A DNA stretch of 64,000 nucleotides from Chrysoperla carnea (taxonomy: Eukaryota > Arthropoda > Insecta > Neuroptera > Chrysopidae), in assembly GCF_905475395.1 (NCBI RefSeq), contig NC_058337.1, positions 64,872,368-64,936,367 on the forward strand, in the 5' to 3' direction. Both the position numbers and the translations under genes were made by a program. Shown here one piece after another: positions 13,986 through 28,295 of this stretch (its first letter is position 1; each line of letters starts with the position of its first letter). The notes beneath the pieces are model-generated. The model ran no database searches. It worked only from the letters and a program-made list of their open reading frames with translations, and was not told the DNA's origin.

Positions 13986-16003
13986 CCTAGATGTTTCCTA
14001 GGTTGTTGTACCTGCTGTAACATATTAGGCTATGTGACTGATGCAGCAATTTAAATGATTTTGTGTAATTCCATTGCATAATATTAACAACTACTATTAA
14101 AATTAACAAAACGATACCTATAAGTTTTAATTTTTAATTTTTGAGGGTAATATTAAGATTTCGATTCGTGAAAAACTTGTATTTGACTGCATAGATCAAC
14201 AACCCCTTCGAAGCTACTTCTATTAAAGGAGAAAACAGAGTTTCAAGCACAAACTTAAAAATGCATGAATAAAGAGGAAATTCGGTACAGTTAGCTAAAA
14301 ATGCAAACTAAGCTATATGCATTAAATAAATATCTCTAAAATGTAAGTATATATACATTAAAAAAAAGAACAACAAAGAACTTAATATTTTAAAAAATTT
14401 TGTAATCGTATTAAAAAATTTCCCACGAAATTTTGCAACTTGCTAAAAAAAATTGTAAAAAGTAAATATATTATATTTAAGTGGGTATTATAGAACTAAA
14501 TTAACTCTAAGCTATAAGTGTATTTATCTATTACATAAATATAAATTTGTTCTTAATTGTAATTAATTAGCTGTTAATTTAGTTTAAATCAGGGTTTTAT
14601 TTTTCTTGTTAATGTATATTAAAGTAATTATTACTTAATTTAATTATGAAAAAATTTAAATCTTAAAACGTTTATCATAAAAATTAAAAAATTTAATTTG
14701 GAAAAATACATTACAAAACTGTGCGAATTAAAGTAGGATTTATCTTCTACATATATTCATGTTGAACAATTGTGACTGTATGATATTGTACGGCTATTGA
14801 AGATTTGAAATAATATATTCTTCTTGTTTGCGGAACTATTTGGGGTTAAAGTTTGTCATAAATTTTCCAATTAATTCCTAATTTATGATAAACTTGGTTT
14901 TATAATGTTCATAGAGATTGGTTTATTACATCATATAAAAGACATTAACCTGTATACGATGAAACTAAAGTTACCTACATGGGATTAAAAAATATTTAGT
15001 TTTTATCAGCAACCAATGTAAATATAACTACTCTCGCAGTTCTGGCACGAGTTGGTCTGTCTTCAGAATTCTAAATCAGGAATACGAGCAATGCCTAAAT
15101 TTAATCTATTCTGAGCTAGGACGTTAAGGGAAAGGAATGAATACTGTTTTCCTATGAACCTAGCTGATGCTATGTATAAGTACACATTTCTTCTAAAATA
15201 CCAACTGCTTGACTGATAAGGATATACATTCAAATATTAATTTAAATAACTGAGTAAAATGTAAGGTATATTAGAGTATCGTACGCCTTCTCTTCATATG
15301 AGACAATCAATACCAATTCGGCCAAATTCCTTCAATATTATTAACCATTGAATCTTTAAATGAACTATTTCGTTTTTAGACCTAATGGGATTACGGTCCC
15401 TGGAATGCTTTTTATGAGTATAACTTTTACTTTTTATGCCTATAATATGAAGAAATTACAGAATATTAGTTTTATTAGTTTAGAACATTTGGAATATTAG
15501 TTTTCTACAGACAGAACAGCGAATATTTAGGTATTAGATCTATAAAAAGGAAATTTGAATTTCAACTGCATTAGCTAGAGAGGAGTTTTATTGTTCAGCG
15601 ATTTGAGAACTTTGAGACACTCATAGACAATCGACGATTAATAAATTTGTTTATTTAATCAAAAATACTCTGCGATCTTCTCTATGGAATGTAATACAAA
15701 ACCTCATTATACCAAATACAAGTTTTTAAAATAATCGTGAGATGGAAATTAGTACATCATCCATTTCGTCTAATAAAACCGATTACAATTTCTCAGTAAT
15801 AGGGTTGACTAGGTACGATTGAAACATTTTACCGTCCATTGCATAGGAATTAGTTAAGAGAGCGATAACGGAAACCTATTAAATAAAAGATCATACATCT
15901 ATCTACTAATAGGCAATGCTATTTGAGATCACTGTATTGTATTTTCAATATTGTGTAAAATCAAATTTAAAAAGAAAAGGAATTTATCTCCTCCGTCCCA
16001 ATA
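13986..16003. other. No gene seen
   Basis: AT-rich non-coding sequence before the pogo-like element. Confidence 0.55.
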
Positions 16004-16896
16004 CCAGGGTCTAACACTACCTGGGTGAAACACTACCTGGGGTCAATTGAAACACATGCCAATAATACAAAATATAGTAAATGCACATGTTTTATTCTCA
16101 AAACTTAATAACATTAATTATAAATTAGATTTTAAACATTCTTTGATTGCTTGGACTGCGAAACCATTCTTTGACTGCTATTTTGTTGCCATCCCCTGTC
16201 TGAGGTCGTGATAAGTCGTACTTAAGGGTTAGTTCGTATGCCAATTTCTTAACATCTTTTTAAGTAAGGCCAAAATATATGTCTGCTCATCTTCTGATTG
16301 ATGATGCCCTAGTTTCTGATTAAACACCCGATTCTGAGCGTTATATATATCATTTCTTGATACCTCAACAGGGATATAGTCCATTCTGCCGCTGTTCTTA
16401 ACGAAGATCCGGCTTTTACATCTTCATAGGCTAGTTTTTACGCTGAAAAATCAGCCGAACCTCGCGTACCTTTGGCGTTTAAGAAACAAGAAAATTGTGT
16501 CAACCGTACCCAAGAAAAAATGTTTCCATTGTCCCCAACCGATCTTCTAGGTATAAAACGGATCGCAGTAAGAATGCTAATAAATTGGAATAAATACTAA
16601 TCAAACAGTCATATTCTACAAACTTTAATTAAAACGATTCAAAAGTCTCTTTACTCTAACTTTCATAAAACTATAATAATTGCAAAAATATACGAACAAA
16701 AAATACCTCACCGTTAAAAATCACAATGGGATCTTCAATACACAATGCACAGCGCACAAAGCGCAACGCAAAAATATCGTGTTTCAACTTACCGCCTACT
16801 TCATTCTCTCCTTGTACGCGTCACCTAATCAAGCATGGTCTCAAAATATTAGCTTTGTTTCAACCGTCCACCGTTTCAACCGTACCCAGTCTACCC
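16004..16896 (-). mobile_element. Pogo/Tigger-like DNA transposon, internally deleted, with transposase N-terminal remnant
   Basis: On the minus strand about 16480-16395 reads KLAYEDVKAGSSLRTAAEW, an HTH_psq-type motif (A..VK.G.SLR.AAE). A neighbouring frame continues YIPVEVSRNDIYNAQNRVF and then DEQTYILALLKKM. Another frame gives KKLAYELTLKYDLSRPQ and KIAVKEWF (about 16240-16145), which resembles the CENP-B-type helix of pogo transposases (LAYELA...N...GKDWF). At least one frameshift and a stop are present and the DDE domain is absent. The ends are related: left CAGGGTCTAACACTACCTGGGTGAAAC, and right (reverse strand) AGGGTAGACTGGGTACGGTTGAAAC. Each sits next to TA, the target used by this superfamily. 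Extra copies of the GGTACGGTTGA motif lie inside the right end. Confidence 0.65.
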
Positions 16897-17578
16897 TACA
16901 CAATATTCAAATAAAATCATTAAAAAAATTGTACGAAATAAATTTACTTGAAATTAAAAGTTAATTTTATCATAAATTTATTTCATAATAAAAATTAAAA
17001 AAGAATTAAACAAATAAAGAGTCTAGATATATTATTTTAATTTATTAATTTAATAAGTATTTAATATATCACGTATTCAATGGGTACATATCAATGTACT
17101 TACCTATCTATAAACTGTTAAAGTACAAACAGTTTTATTTATATTCATTATTTTATTATTTATATTAAACAAAAAGCTGTTAAGTATGAAACCGCCTACA
17201 TAGGTACTATAAATATATATTGAATCTATAAATATTTATTGAATCTTTGTTGGTATTATTACTTGTAGAATTAATTGATAATATAATGTTTTGTATTAAA
17301 ATTTTAATTATTTATGAGCTCACTGTATATGATGACACTAAAGCTTTAGGTATTTTAACGTAAGTTCCAAAGTATTAAAATATGCCTTTTTCTTGCAAAA
17401 ATGTTTGACCTAAATCAAAAAACTACCTATTTAACAAAGTATGTGACTAATGTTTCCTTCGGAATGTTTCCAAAAAAATCAAAAGGTGACGTAGGAATGA
17501 AGCACATTTCAATATTTATTATCTATTGCAATTAAATGAAAAATAATCAATCAAAAACCAAGCGAAGTATGGTAAACT
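16897..17578. other. No gene seen
   Basis: AT-rich. A small duplication of CTATAAATAT...TTGAATCT lies near 17206-17245. Confidence 0.5.
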
Positions 17579-18650
17579 AGCACTTATTTGCTAAATTCCG
17601 GGACCAATATACCTCATTCTTGAAACCTATTAGAGCTAAGTTGATCTTGACCACATATTTGAAGTATGGACCAAATTAAGTAGGATTACATACTTGGTTT
17701 ATCAAAATTGGATAAAATTTGAAAGTGGTAGAAAAAAATTAATTTTTTTGGGTTCTGATGACGTCATAAAGTAAAAAAATTAGATTTTTTTGATAACACA
17801 GGCAAATTTGACCCGATCTTATTGGAATTTTTTATAAAACCAACTAATGTTGGGTCATTTTTTTCAGCTGTGATGTCAGTTTTTGGCTAGCTTTCACTCA
17901 TTTGCTAAATTCCAAGACCAGGACACCACATTCGTGAAACATATTAGAGCTAGGTTAATTTTGATCACAAATTTGAAAAGTATGGGCTAAATTCAGTAGG
18001 ATAGCATACTTGGTATATAAAAATTGGATAAAATTTGGATGAGATAGAGCAAATTTAATTTTTTTGGATTCTGATGACGTCATAAAGTAAAAAGTTCGAT
18101 TTTTTTGATAACACAGGCAAATTTGATCCGATCTTATTGGCATTTTTTTTAAAACCCACTATTTTTGGTTCATTCTTCTCAGCTGATATGTCACTTTTTT
18201 GCTAGCAATCACTCATTTGCTAAGTTCCGGGACCAGGCACCACATTCTTGAAATCTATTAGATCTAGGTTAATTTTGATCACAAATTTGAAAAGTATGGA
18301 CTAAATTTAGTAGGACTACATACTTGGTTTATCAAAATTGGATAAAATTTGGATGTAATAGAGCAAATTTAATTTTTTTTGATTCTGATGACGTCATTTA
18401 GTTAAAAAATTCATTTTTTGGATAACACAGGCAAATTTGATCCGATCTTATTGGAATTTTTTATTAGATCCACTAATTTTGGGATTTAATAAATCCCAAT
18501 CATTCCGTTCTTAATTTTGGGACCAGAAATCTTTTTGAAACCTATTAACTGGGATAATTTTCAACAAATTAGAAAAGTACCACCCAAATTCAGTAGGATA
18601 AAATTTGGATTACCCGCTCAGCTTCGTAAGCTGTTTTCGAATTATTTTAA
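17579..18650. repeat. Tandem array with unit of about 314 bp, three full copies plus a partial one
   Basis: The motif GCTAA(A/G)TTCC recurs at 17590, 17904 and 18219 (periods 314 and 315). A diverged partial unit has its GGGACCAG near 18519. Each full unit carries CATACTTGGT, GGATAAAATTTG, GATGACGTCAT and GATCTTATTGG(A/C)ATTTTTT in the same order. Units differ by scattered substitutions. This could be a short satellite or the internal tandem repeats of a larger mobile element. No gene is present. Confidence 0.85.
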
Positions 18651-19470
18651 AATTTGTTAAACTGTCCAAGATAAAAATACAAATTCAAAGAAAAAGAGCT
18701 TTTTTTAAGTTTTGTATTCGTTCATCTTTTTAAGACGGCTGACTTAATTTTCGAAATATAAACATCCATGTTCAAATATATACGTACTTTATATACGAAG
18801 TTGTCAAAATGTTTTTTGAGTCGAGATTATAAATCCATGTATTGTATAAAGTTGTGGACCCAAATATGAAGACGAATTCATTATGCGAAGTTATACACCT
18901 TCATCTTCAAAATAAATATACACATATAGTTGTTGCAGCGCTGCACCTCATGTAATTTTTTTTCAATATGGTACGGATCACTTAAATTGATTGAATATCA
19001 ATACATAATCATAATAATCACTAAAGTAAAAGGAGAAATGTAAAATTGTCTGCAACAGACATAAGATGATCAAACGAAGCGCATCCAATAATATTCATTC
19101 GAAACTAAAGTTGTCTTGAACAAATATGGTATTTTAAAATATCAGAACACACGGTGTGTCTTTTAATTATACAATTTTTTTTATTTTAATTCGATAATTT
19201 CTTTGTATTATTGCAAATCTCATTTATCGCTTGCAGGCATAGAATTGGAGTATAAAACTAAAAAATACAAAAATATTTGCGAATAATTAAAAAAAAAATT
19301 TTAAATCACCAATGTAATAATTGGAAGTTATTAATATTAATGTGTGCAATGTACCTACTCCCATGGTCGAATAATACTGGGTGCCGATTGCTAATTTGTT
19401 TATTATTATATATTGTAATAATATTCTACCAATAAACCAAGCAATTAATTTTTCTTATTTACTTTAGAAA
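18651..19470. other. No gene seen
   Basis: AT-rich, with a GTTGCAGCGCTGCAC palindrome near 18932 and no other structure. Confidence 0.5.
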
Positions 19471-19909
19471 TCTCTATATATTATAAATGCGAAAGTAAGC
19501 ATGTTTGTTTGTTTGTTTGTTATACTTTCAAGCTTAAACTAGTCAATGCTTTTTAATGCAACTGTACAGCAATATAGCTGATATATCGGAATAACACATA
19601 CACTATAATTTATAAAGATATATTAAAAAAAAATAAAAAAATTTAATTTAATTTAACATTTGAAATTATCATAAATTAGAGATTTCTGTAAAAATAGTCA
19701 ATATAAAATATTTCAAGGCCATCTTCTCTGATATACTCAATGAATAATTACTATTATACTTTTAAAAAAATAGAAAACCATACATATATTTTACCTGTGT
19801 AAAACAATCCTTACCATTATTTCGAGTGTTATAGAAAAGGGATAAGCGGAAGCAATCTTTATCAATCTTTACTTTTAAACCCAGCGAAACGACTTGAGTA
19901 TCACTCTAG
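19471..19909 (+). mobile_element. Helitron-like non-autonomous element, copy 1
   Basis: It starts TCTCTATATATTATAAATGC after an A and ends TCACTCTAG before a T, fitting the TC...CTAG ends and A/T insertion of Helitron-like elements. Internally it shares GTACAGCAATATAG, CCATAAATTA/CATAAATTAGAG and a tail with CCCAGCGAA with the copies at 41374 and 45559. It has no coding capacity. Confidence 0.6.
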
Positions 19910-22900
19910 TCGTTATATAAATGGAAGCATAGATGGAGAATATTTTTATCACAAAATGAAATTTATCCAACTTGACCTTTTCTATGTAATTGTTTATACG
20001 TAGACCGTAAGTTTATCTGTGACTTTTGTTACCTTCTTTTTTAAGAGCTGAAGTATTGGAAATTAATTTTTTGACGATTTTTTTTTTCTGTCTTATATAT
20101 TAAATGAAAGTCATTGACAACACATTATGTTTAAAAATTTGGATGAAGTTGCGTTCCAAGTCCTACCATTTTTCAACATAATTAGATGTCAATGACTTTT
20201 TCATCTGTCAGCCAACACACTGAGGTGGACTTCTGCAGGTGCATTTGTTAAGATACAATTTTATGCACAAGCCGGGGACAAGAGAAGTTTCCTTTAAAAA
20301 TTTTCAAATCTTTGGAATGGAAATTACTTGTGTAGGCTAAAATTATTAGATGGACTTATAACATTTGATTTGACGGCCGAGTAGGAGGCTCGACCCATTT
20401 TAGGGGCCGACACGTCTATTAATTAAAGTAATCGCAACAGCGGTGCTAGAAATAACATTATTAAGCATTTATGTATAGCAAATCACAGAATACCATGCCT
20501 ACTATCTATCATACCATGCCGTCTGCTAGTTTGTAGAAGGACACCCTGTTTAATATGATTGATGAAGAATATTATAGTTCACAGTAAGTACATATCAGTA
20601 CATCACAGTACATATCAGAGAAAAGAAAAATTTATTTTTAACCATATACTGGTAAAAATGAATTTCGTATTTTTTTGCACGCGGCCGAAGAAACTGAATG
20701 AAAAATACAAAAATCTTATTGTCCAGAACTGAATATTAATGAGGTTTACTATATCGATGCTTATATTTTGATAGGTTGGGCAATAAAAACAATTTGTTTT
20801 GTTGAATGTCGAATAAAACAATTTCTGGATCTATGATTTTCTTCTTCTTGAAAACACGAAACACACCACCAAAGAACAACAGAAAATGTATGAGTCTTCC
20901 ATAAACCACGTAGTGCAGTTATAGGGGACAAGAGGATAACCACTAAATGGCAATGATTGTCTACATGGTGTTCCAAGAAGGTGTTTAATTTTCACGTAAC
21001 AATTTTCTCATTAAGTTCTAAAATACTCATGAAAACAAGTTTCAAATATTTTACCTCCGTATTTGTTTTCAAAAATATGTCATTTTTGGAATTTTTATTC
21101 ATATTCATTTATGCGCAAAGGCATGTAACAATGGGTTGGGGGTCAACCTGAATGTCAACATGCTTAGGACGAGGGAGGGAGGGTAAAAACATGACAAAAA
21201 GTGTTACGTATTGGACGACGCGGCGCGAATTATGCCAGACACGAAGACGAGCACCAAACAATTGCGAAAATAAGTAATTACCAAACAGTATTTTCGTTTT
21301 GGCTTAGTGTTCGTCTTCGTGTATGGCCGCAGTTTAAGAATAATAATAACAAAACGTATTTTCTTCAATCAACTTTTTCAAAGTATGGCAACCAATTAAG
21401 ATTATCGTTAATACTTACTGTGGACTATTTTATTTGTATTTTTTGAACACATTTGAGGCGAAGACTTGATGATTTGAATAAAAATAAAAAGTAAATTACT
21501 TTATTATGATTTAATAATATTAAAGTGTTTGTTAATATGTACCTATATTACATATTATTTTATTTTGTATATTATAAAAAAACTTCACTTGACTTTAAAC
21601 TGGTTTATTAAAATGTAGTTTTAATTTATTTTTATTATATTATATTATGTATACAAAAGATGAGATGAGATATTTAATTTTATAATGCTCTTCTTACATT
21701 ATTTGAACATCAATTAGTAATGGTAACACAAGATACATAAATAAATAGGTATGATATTCTGTTTTAAGACTTGTTTGTAACTATAAAAATTTGCGCTGTA
21801 CATAAAAAACCCTGAGCAATTAGGCTCCTAGTTCTCAGCTCCCGGTAATACTCACACCACTTTTTAATACTATTATTTTCCCACATAAAGAAGACAAAAA
21901 TAAAACGATAAACAATTTTCTATTTCAATTTCCTTGATCAATAAATTATCTGTTATGTACATACAAAATATTACATAAATAAATGAAAATTGCTAGCGCA
22001 CACAAGCTCTGAAAAATCACAAAAAGCATTGCAATACCATAGTTTGTTCTACCAAAAAAAAACTAGTTACTTTAATTATTTTTTAACTGTAACATTTTCT
22101 TAAATTTCACGACCATGTGATGGTATTTGTGAACTTCACATCATCAACTATAGATACGGGGAGGGGGCTATATTGAAGTACCATCGGGAGCTAACAATCT
22201 AACTAGATCAGGAATTTAAGAAGTTTTATAGTGGACAACCTCATTGTTATTGAACTATTTTTATAACTATCACCTTTCAATTCAACGGACCCACTGGTAG
22301 TTAACGTAAAAAAATCGAAGTATAGCTATAAATTTTAAGGTAGCCAAAATATGTATGAATATATTTTGTAGAAAGTTCTGGAACTTAATACAATGAATGA
22401 ACCCGAAACGAGTAAGTTCCTGTTTAATTACAGTCCTAAAAAGTTTTCCTTTTTACCAAGGTCATACAAATATTCAGGTAGCAGCTGGTTAGCGGCTGCG
22501 GAATTTAACTGCATTAAGAGCTTAAGGCTTTTATGAGAGAGATTGCAATCAATATTCGTGGATTCAACTGCTTGCATTCGACATTCTTGACTGAAGATAT
22601 ATATTAATTGCAACATCAACAACTGTTAATTTAATTGCACGGCATTCTAAATCACTTGCCTATTTATTGATATATCTTGATAGTAACCCATATATTTTTT
22701 TTTTAAATTTACAATTGTAAATTTATAACATGCAATAAACAATTCAACAAAACAATAATTATTATTAATCATTACGTTTATGTCCATTAATCATTGATCG
22801 TAAATATTATTGTTAAATTAAAAGATTCACTTTTCAAAAATAAATTAACTTTAAAATTGTAAATAGGTTGGTTGACTGTTTTACATGGCGTATGTTTAAC

Positions 22901-25900
22901 CTTAACCTAAAATTTGATTTAAGACCATCAAGTAATATGTGAAACAAAATAATTATTTTTCGGATGAGAAGATGATGATTTTTAGAATCTGAAATATTGC
23001 ACTAGATAATCGATTTTATGGATTAAATGTCAAATAATCTCCGTAATTCAGAATTTAATAAAATTATTTCGTAATTGCCATAGTGTCTTTCAACATATAA
23101 TGTTATAGATACATAAACCTATAAACCTATATGTATCTATGGTTGATAGACTTAGACAACTTAGTCCCCTGCAAAAATATGACAAGCATTATCTTTCACG
23201 AGGACCAGAAAGATATAGATAGACATTTAGACAGAATTGAGATATAATAGGTGCTGCACAAAATGACTCTTGCATTTATTAGTAAAAATGTCTTTCTATG
23301 TTCATCAATTTCAATCTTGTGCGAATGATCAAAAACTTTCCGGGCATGTCACACATCCCGGGCACCCTATGTTGATCTTGAATTAACGAAAAACATTATG
23401 GGTCTTATGAAAGCCCATTCAGAGTCGTAACTTCCAAAGATGGAACATGATTTCATTATTCAAATTAGATAGCCGTTGCTTATGACAAAGCAGACAAACA
23501 GTTATTGTTCGGAATACTTTTTCCCTACCCTAAATACAATAGTTTATACTTGTTTACAAATTGTTTACTTGTTTCTATTTTAAACTTGTTTGCAACTTTG
23601 TAATTTATTGTTCTCCGGCTTCTCTTTTCTCTTATAGTAAAATAAATTTATTCTTCTTAACTAAAATTGGTTTCCTATATCGGATCGGCTATAAACTCGA
23701 TTTATGATCAATTAAATGACCTTCAGGATCAAGGTTAATTTCAAAGTCAAATTAGCGGCAAAAACATTTGTATATTACGTTGATTTTAAAATTGTGTGAT
23801 TCATTGTTTTATTCGCAAGCTACTTAATGGAGGATCTTTTTAATAATTTGTCTTTTAAGTATTATTCTATATGATAATAAGCTATAATGGTTTGGAATTT
23901 AAAGTAGGTAATAGAACTCTCGTCTATCTCATTTATTTTTGGTAAATAATTTTTATAAGAGTTAATTGATATTCTTTGAACTATGAGTAAATGAATATGA
24001 TTTAATTATAATGCGTTTAATTTTGATTGTAAGTATGTTAAAAAGAGCTCTACAAGTTGGTTCAAATTAGATAAGCATGGGCATAGGCAGCTGTTAGCCC
24101 AAGGAAAGATTGATTTTCATTGCATCATTTATGTAATAGTATTGCCTTTATATTTACGAAAGAAACATTATTTAATTCAAATATATGAGAAATATTCGCC
24201 ATTTTCGCATAGCCCATAGTTCTCTACTTCTTCAAGTTGGATCCATTTGATATCGAGTATGACAGAGGTTGTTATTTGCGATGCCTTGATATTTCTTAGT
24301 TTTCTTATTGGTAGTTTTACGCGCTTCACATAAGATGACTCTTAAATAAATTTTCAATTATTTTCTATACTAAAACATCCAGATACAAACAGTTTTGATT
24401 TAAACCTATATACCTAACAACGAGGAACTAAATAAGAATTTATTGATGAATATCAAATCATATATTATTTCATATATGTATGTATGTAAAATATAATTAA
24501 CATTATTTTGCTTTTAAATAATTGTAAATAATAATAATAAAAGCCATTCAAAAAACAAAAGAACACGGAACTTGTCAAATAATAATAATTGCATATCAAA
24601 GAGTTTGTAATAAATAGAATACCTATATAAAATCAATAATGTAAGTCAATTACATATATGTACATATGTAATTGATTACATATTGATTATTAACGATCAT
24701 ATAATATGATGAAGGGTAAACTGTTGTACCTCATTGACAATATACTTTGAATTCTACCATTTATTGAAAGATACTGATTGCTATTTATGTGTCTGCAACT
24801 ATTTGAAGACAATGTTTTCTTACAGAGAACAAGCAAAGGAGAGAATGATTGTAAATTCTATATCGCTTTATATAGTTTTTTTTTTGCCAATCTTCAGTTG
24901 AAATCAAACTGAGAATGTTTAACAGAAAAAGTTTTAAACTTTTAAAAAACCTACCAATGCCTGAGATTAAAACAATGTCCAATATCAGTGCTTGGTCTTG
25001 TGTCGTTTACAATGTTTGATTCACATTCCTCTAATGCAGCGTTAAGAGTGAAATGTATAGGTAACATGCTGAAAAGAGCAATGCCATGTACAATCAGTGG
25101 GGTCAATCCAAGTAACACCAGAGTATGACTATGGTGTATTATGGCATTTCAAATAATGTAAATAGTTAGGAATACCTAATGGTACTATATGAAGACATTA
25201 TACCGACTAACTGAGATACTACAGTGTTCCTCCATCCTCATGTGCAATCGTATATCAATTTAACAAATTGGATTAGAAATTATTAGGATGCTTTCAGATA
25301 CAAATATTTTATTAATTGGAATTCGTTAACACATAATATTGTCGAAGCAGTCAAGCAGCGTTAAATTAATGAGCCATTTTACTTTCATCTTGAGATTTGT
25401 ATTACATCACGCTTCTTAAAGAAGAAAGGCAATCTTCGTTTAAAAATCGTGGTAAATATTATAAAACCGTATATTCCTTGTTTGGAAATATTGCGGTACC
25501 TATTGTTGAAATGTCGTAAAATAAGATCGAATCACACATTGACGTTTTTCAGTTCAACTACTGAGCACTTGCATATTACATATGAATAATTCAAAAAAAT
25601 TATCTTTTTTACTTTGCCGTAGCTGAATAAAAGTGTGAAGCTAACAAGATCGTTATTGGTTAAATATAATAAATATTACTGTTTTAACCAAAAGTGTCAG
25701 CCGGGTTACTTTGAGTGTGTGGGTAAAGTTTTTTTACCATGTAAGAGTTATGTGCGTGCAAATTAGTCGGGTAAATCTACCGGTTTTGATAATAAATTCG
25801 GAAACTTTTGGGAGAATTCTAATTTTTATTAAAATAGGCTTTTCGTTGAAAAAAAAAGAGAATGAGTTTTTCGGTTCCGGAAAGGTCCGCACGACCATCT

Positions 25901-26627
25901 GCACGCGGCTTGGGGACAATTTATCTGTACATTGTTTTCTTTGGTGACGTTTTCTTGAATATCTCTACTTTTATTGATTGGATTGAGGCAAATAAAAAAA
26001 GAATTATTTGTTATGAATTTTTGCATCGACTTTGCCTGCTGAAGACCCTGAACATAGTAAAATAGCCTCCAAAGCTCAATAAAACCTCAGTTACCAAATA
26101 TTTTTAAGTTTCTCTGAGAACTTTTCAAAAAATGAAGGAATTGAGTGGTTAATTTTAGCTCGATACACCTCAATTTTGAGAAAAACGAATTTTTCAACAG
26201 CTCGTACAGTTCAGACAAATCATCGGATTTTTAAATTGCAGGTTAATTTACATAAATTTGAAAAAAATGTATATACTTTCAAATCTAACTATCATCTTTA
26301 TCCTTATGCTTCCTTACAAGTTTACAATTGTTGCCTTTTTGTACATTTGTGTTTTTGTTTCAGCAACAAACAAAACCTGTCGAAACAATTGAAATGAAAG
26401 CTTATGCTGAGACTTTAAAACTTGTGTATATTTTATCTTGCTACGATAACGAGAGCTTGAAGTATAACAATAAAACCACATCCTCCTTATAAAAAACTTC
26501 TGCTCAAAAAATTTTCTGTAAACTTAAAAAAAACGGTGGCAAAATTGTATGTTCTTTAATGAAGAATGATCTTTTGATATAAATTCTCCTTTATTTTTTA
26601 TAAATAGCGGAACTGCAGACATGTTCT
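19910..26627. other. No gene seen
   Basis: This 6.7-kb AT-rich stretch has only short frames (up to about 80 codons) with no recognised domain. Unrecognised GC-richer patches lie near 20380-20430 and 21130-21260. Confidence 0.5.
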
Positions 26628-27085
26628 ATTTTTATACCATGTATATATGAAATATACATAGTATATTAAGTTTAGTCCCAAGTTTGTAACGCTTAAAAAT
26701 AATGATGCTAGGAAAAAAATTTTGTCATAGGCGTGCATAAAATCAACTAATTAGTCCATTTCCGGTTGTCCGTCCGTCCGTCTGTGGACACGATAACTCA
26801 AAAACGAAAAAAGATATCGAGCTGTTTAAATGTAAAAAATGTTCCTTATCAAAAATTAAACAACTTTTGTTTGAAACATTTTTTCGTGAACATCACTGTT
26901 GTAAACATCCGTGAGGGCGCCAATTAGGCGGAAATTTTATAATATGTACTATACTTGATTATCAGTTATGTATGTGTCACATGTTGGTATGTGTAATGTG
27001 ATAAAGAAATCAACACTGAATATGCATGGTATTTCAACAATTAACTCAGTCAATTGTTTATTTTCACTTGTTAACCTCCTGCATT
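26628..27085 (+). repeat. Dispersed repeat family A, reference copy
   Basis: It contains CCATGTATATATGAAATATA, AAGTTTAGTCCCAAGTTTGT, CCGTCCGTCCGTCTGTGGAC, AACAACTTTTGTTTGAAACA and CAATTAACTCAGTCAATTGT. At least two other copies share these blocks in the same order. Confidence 0.7.
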
Positions 27086-27837
27086 ATGTTATACCTACGA
27101 CCACATACAATTCGCATTTGCCATTTCGAACTATCTCTGATTTTGGTTTTCAATAGCGCAGACTGTATTCTGCTTTTGGATTATTTCTGTTATAATACTT
27201 TTTACTTTTTCCTTATTCTTAGATTCTTTTTAAATTTTTCACTTAGGAAACTATTAGAAAAATACTATAATGATTATCAATCAATATGTAAATAATTTAC
27301 AATTTTAAACTGTGGCAGTGATTTCTGGGTGTGCGATATTTTTAAACCAGCGATTTTATATAAGAGCAACGAATCAAATAAACATGAAGTGTATGTATTA
27401 TTCATCTGTCTCTCCCAGCCAGTGTGCAGTATGTCGTTTGAATGCAAAAGCATTCACATCAAAACTTATTGTACAGGTATTATGTTGATCCGGGATATAA
27501 AATGACTAATAAATTTTATTGAACACTATTGTATTTTAGACAAAACGACCTGGCTGACTGACTGACTCTGAAATGTGACTCGTTATAAACACCATTTATT
27601 TATAAGAATAAAAATTATGAATATTTTTCAATAAATAACTATAAAAATATAGTGATTCAAAAATCGTGTTTGTTTATTATTATACAATAAAATCATGAAT
27701 TACTTTTTTCACATAAAATAATAATAGTAATACAATCCAAATATTATAACCATAACAATTGTAGGTAAATTCCGCTAATTTTAAAGTTCATAAAAACATT
27801 ATAAAACATATATAAGAACAATCTATCAATTAAATTA
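27086..27837. other. No gene seen
   Basis: AT-rich non-coding sequence between a family A and a family B repeat. Confidence 0.5.
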
Positions 27838-28078
27838 CGTTTTTCCTTAAAGCATTTTGAAGATCGTCGCCAATGTTTTGGTTTTTTTCTAGTACGGAAC
27901 CCTAAACTCACACTAGAACATAGCTAAGAACACTCCTCGTTAAATAAACTTCCAAACGAAACCAAAATAATTCAAATCGGTTCATCTGTTTAGGCGCTTC
28001 GATGCTACAGGCAGACACACACAAATAGCGGTCATACTTATAACACCCCTTCTTTTTAATTCGAGGGTTAAAAATAAA
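27838..28078 (-). repeat. Dispersed repeat family B, copy 2
   Basis: On the minus strand it reads GGGGTGTTATAAGTATGACC, TTTGTGTGTGTCTGCCTGTA, AAACAGATGAACCGATTTGA, GAGTGTTCTTAGC and TTTAGGGTTCCGTAC. Confidence 0.7.
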
Positions 28079-28295
28079 CATATGTTCTCTAACTCAACTC
28101 TGGATTGAAAGGTCTATGCAATGCCCAATACAATTTTTATTAACAAATATTAGCGTAACTTAATATTATTACTAAGACTAACACATTTCATAATTTATTA
28201 TTTCTATAGCAGAGTAACAACAAGAGTTGTCCCAGTTTTTGTGAGAAATTTGAGTTGTGTAAATGCTCCTATCCTTATCAGAACTGTTCAAATTG

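Noticed and set aside
21130..21260. GC-richer patch with GGGAGGGAGGG as a possible gene fragment
   Set aside because: Frames are short and no domain was recognised; most likely unidentified repeat debris.
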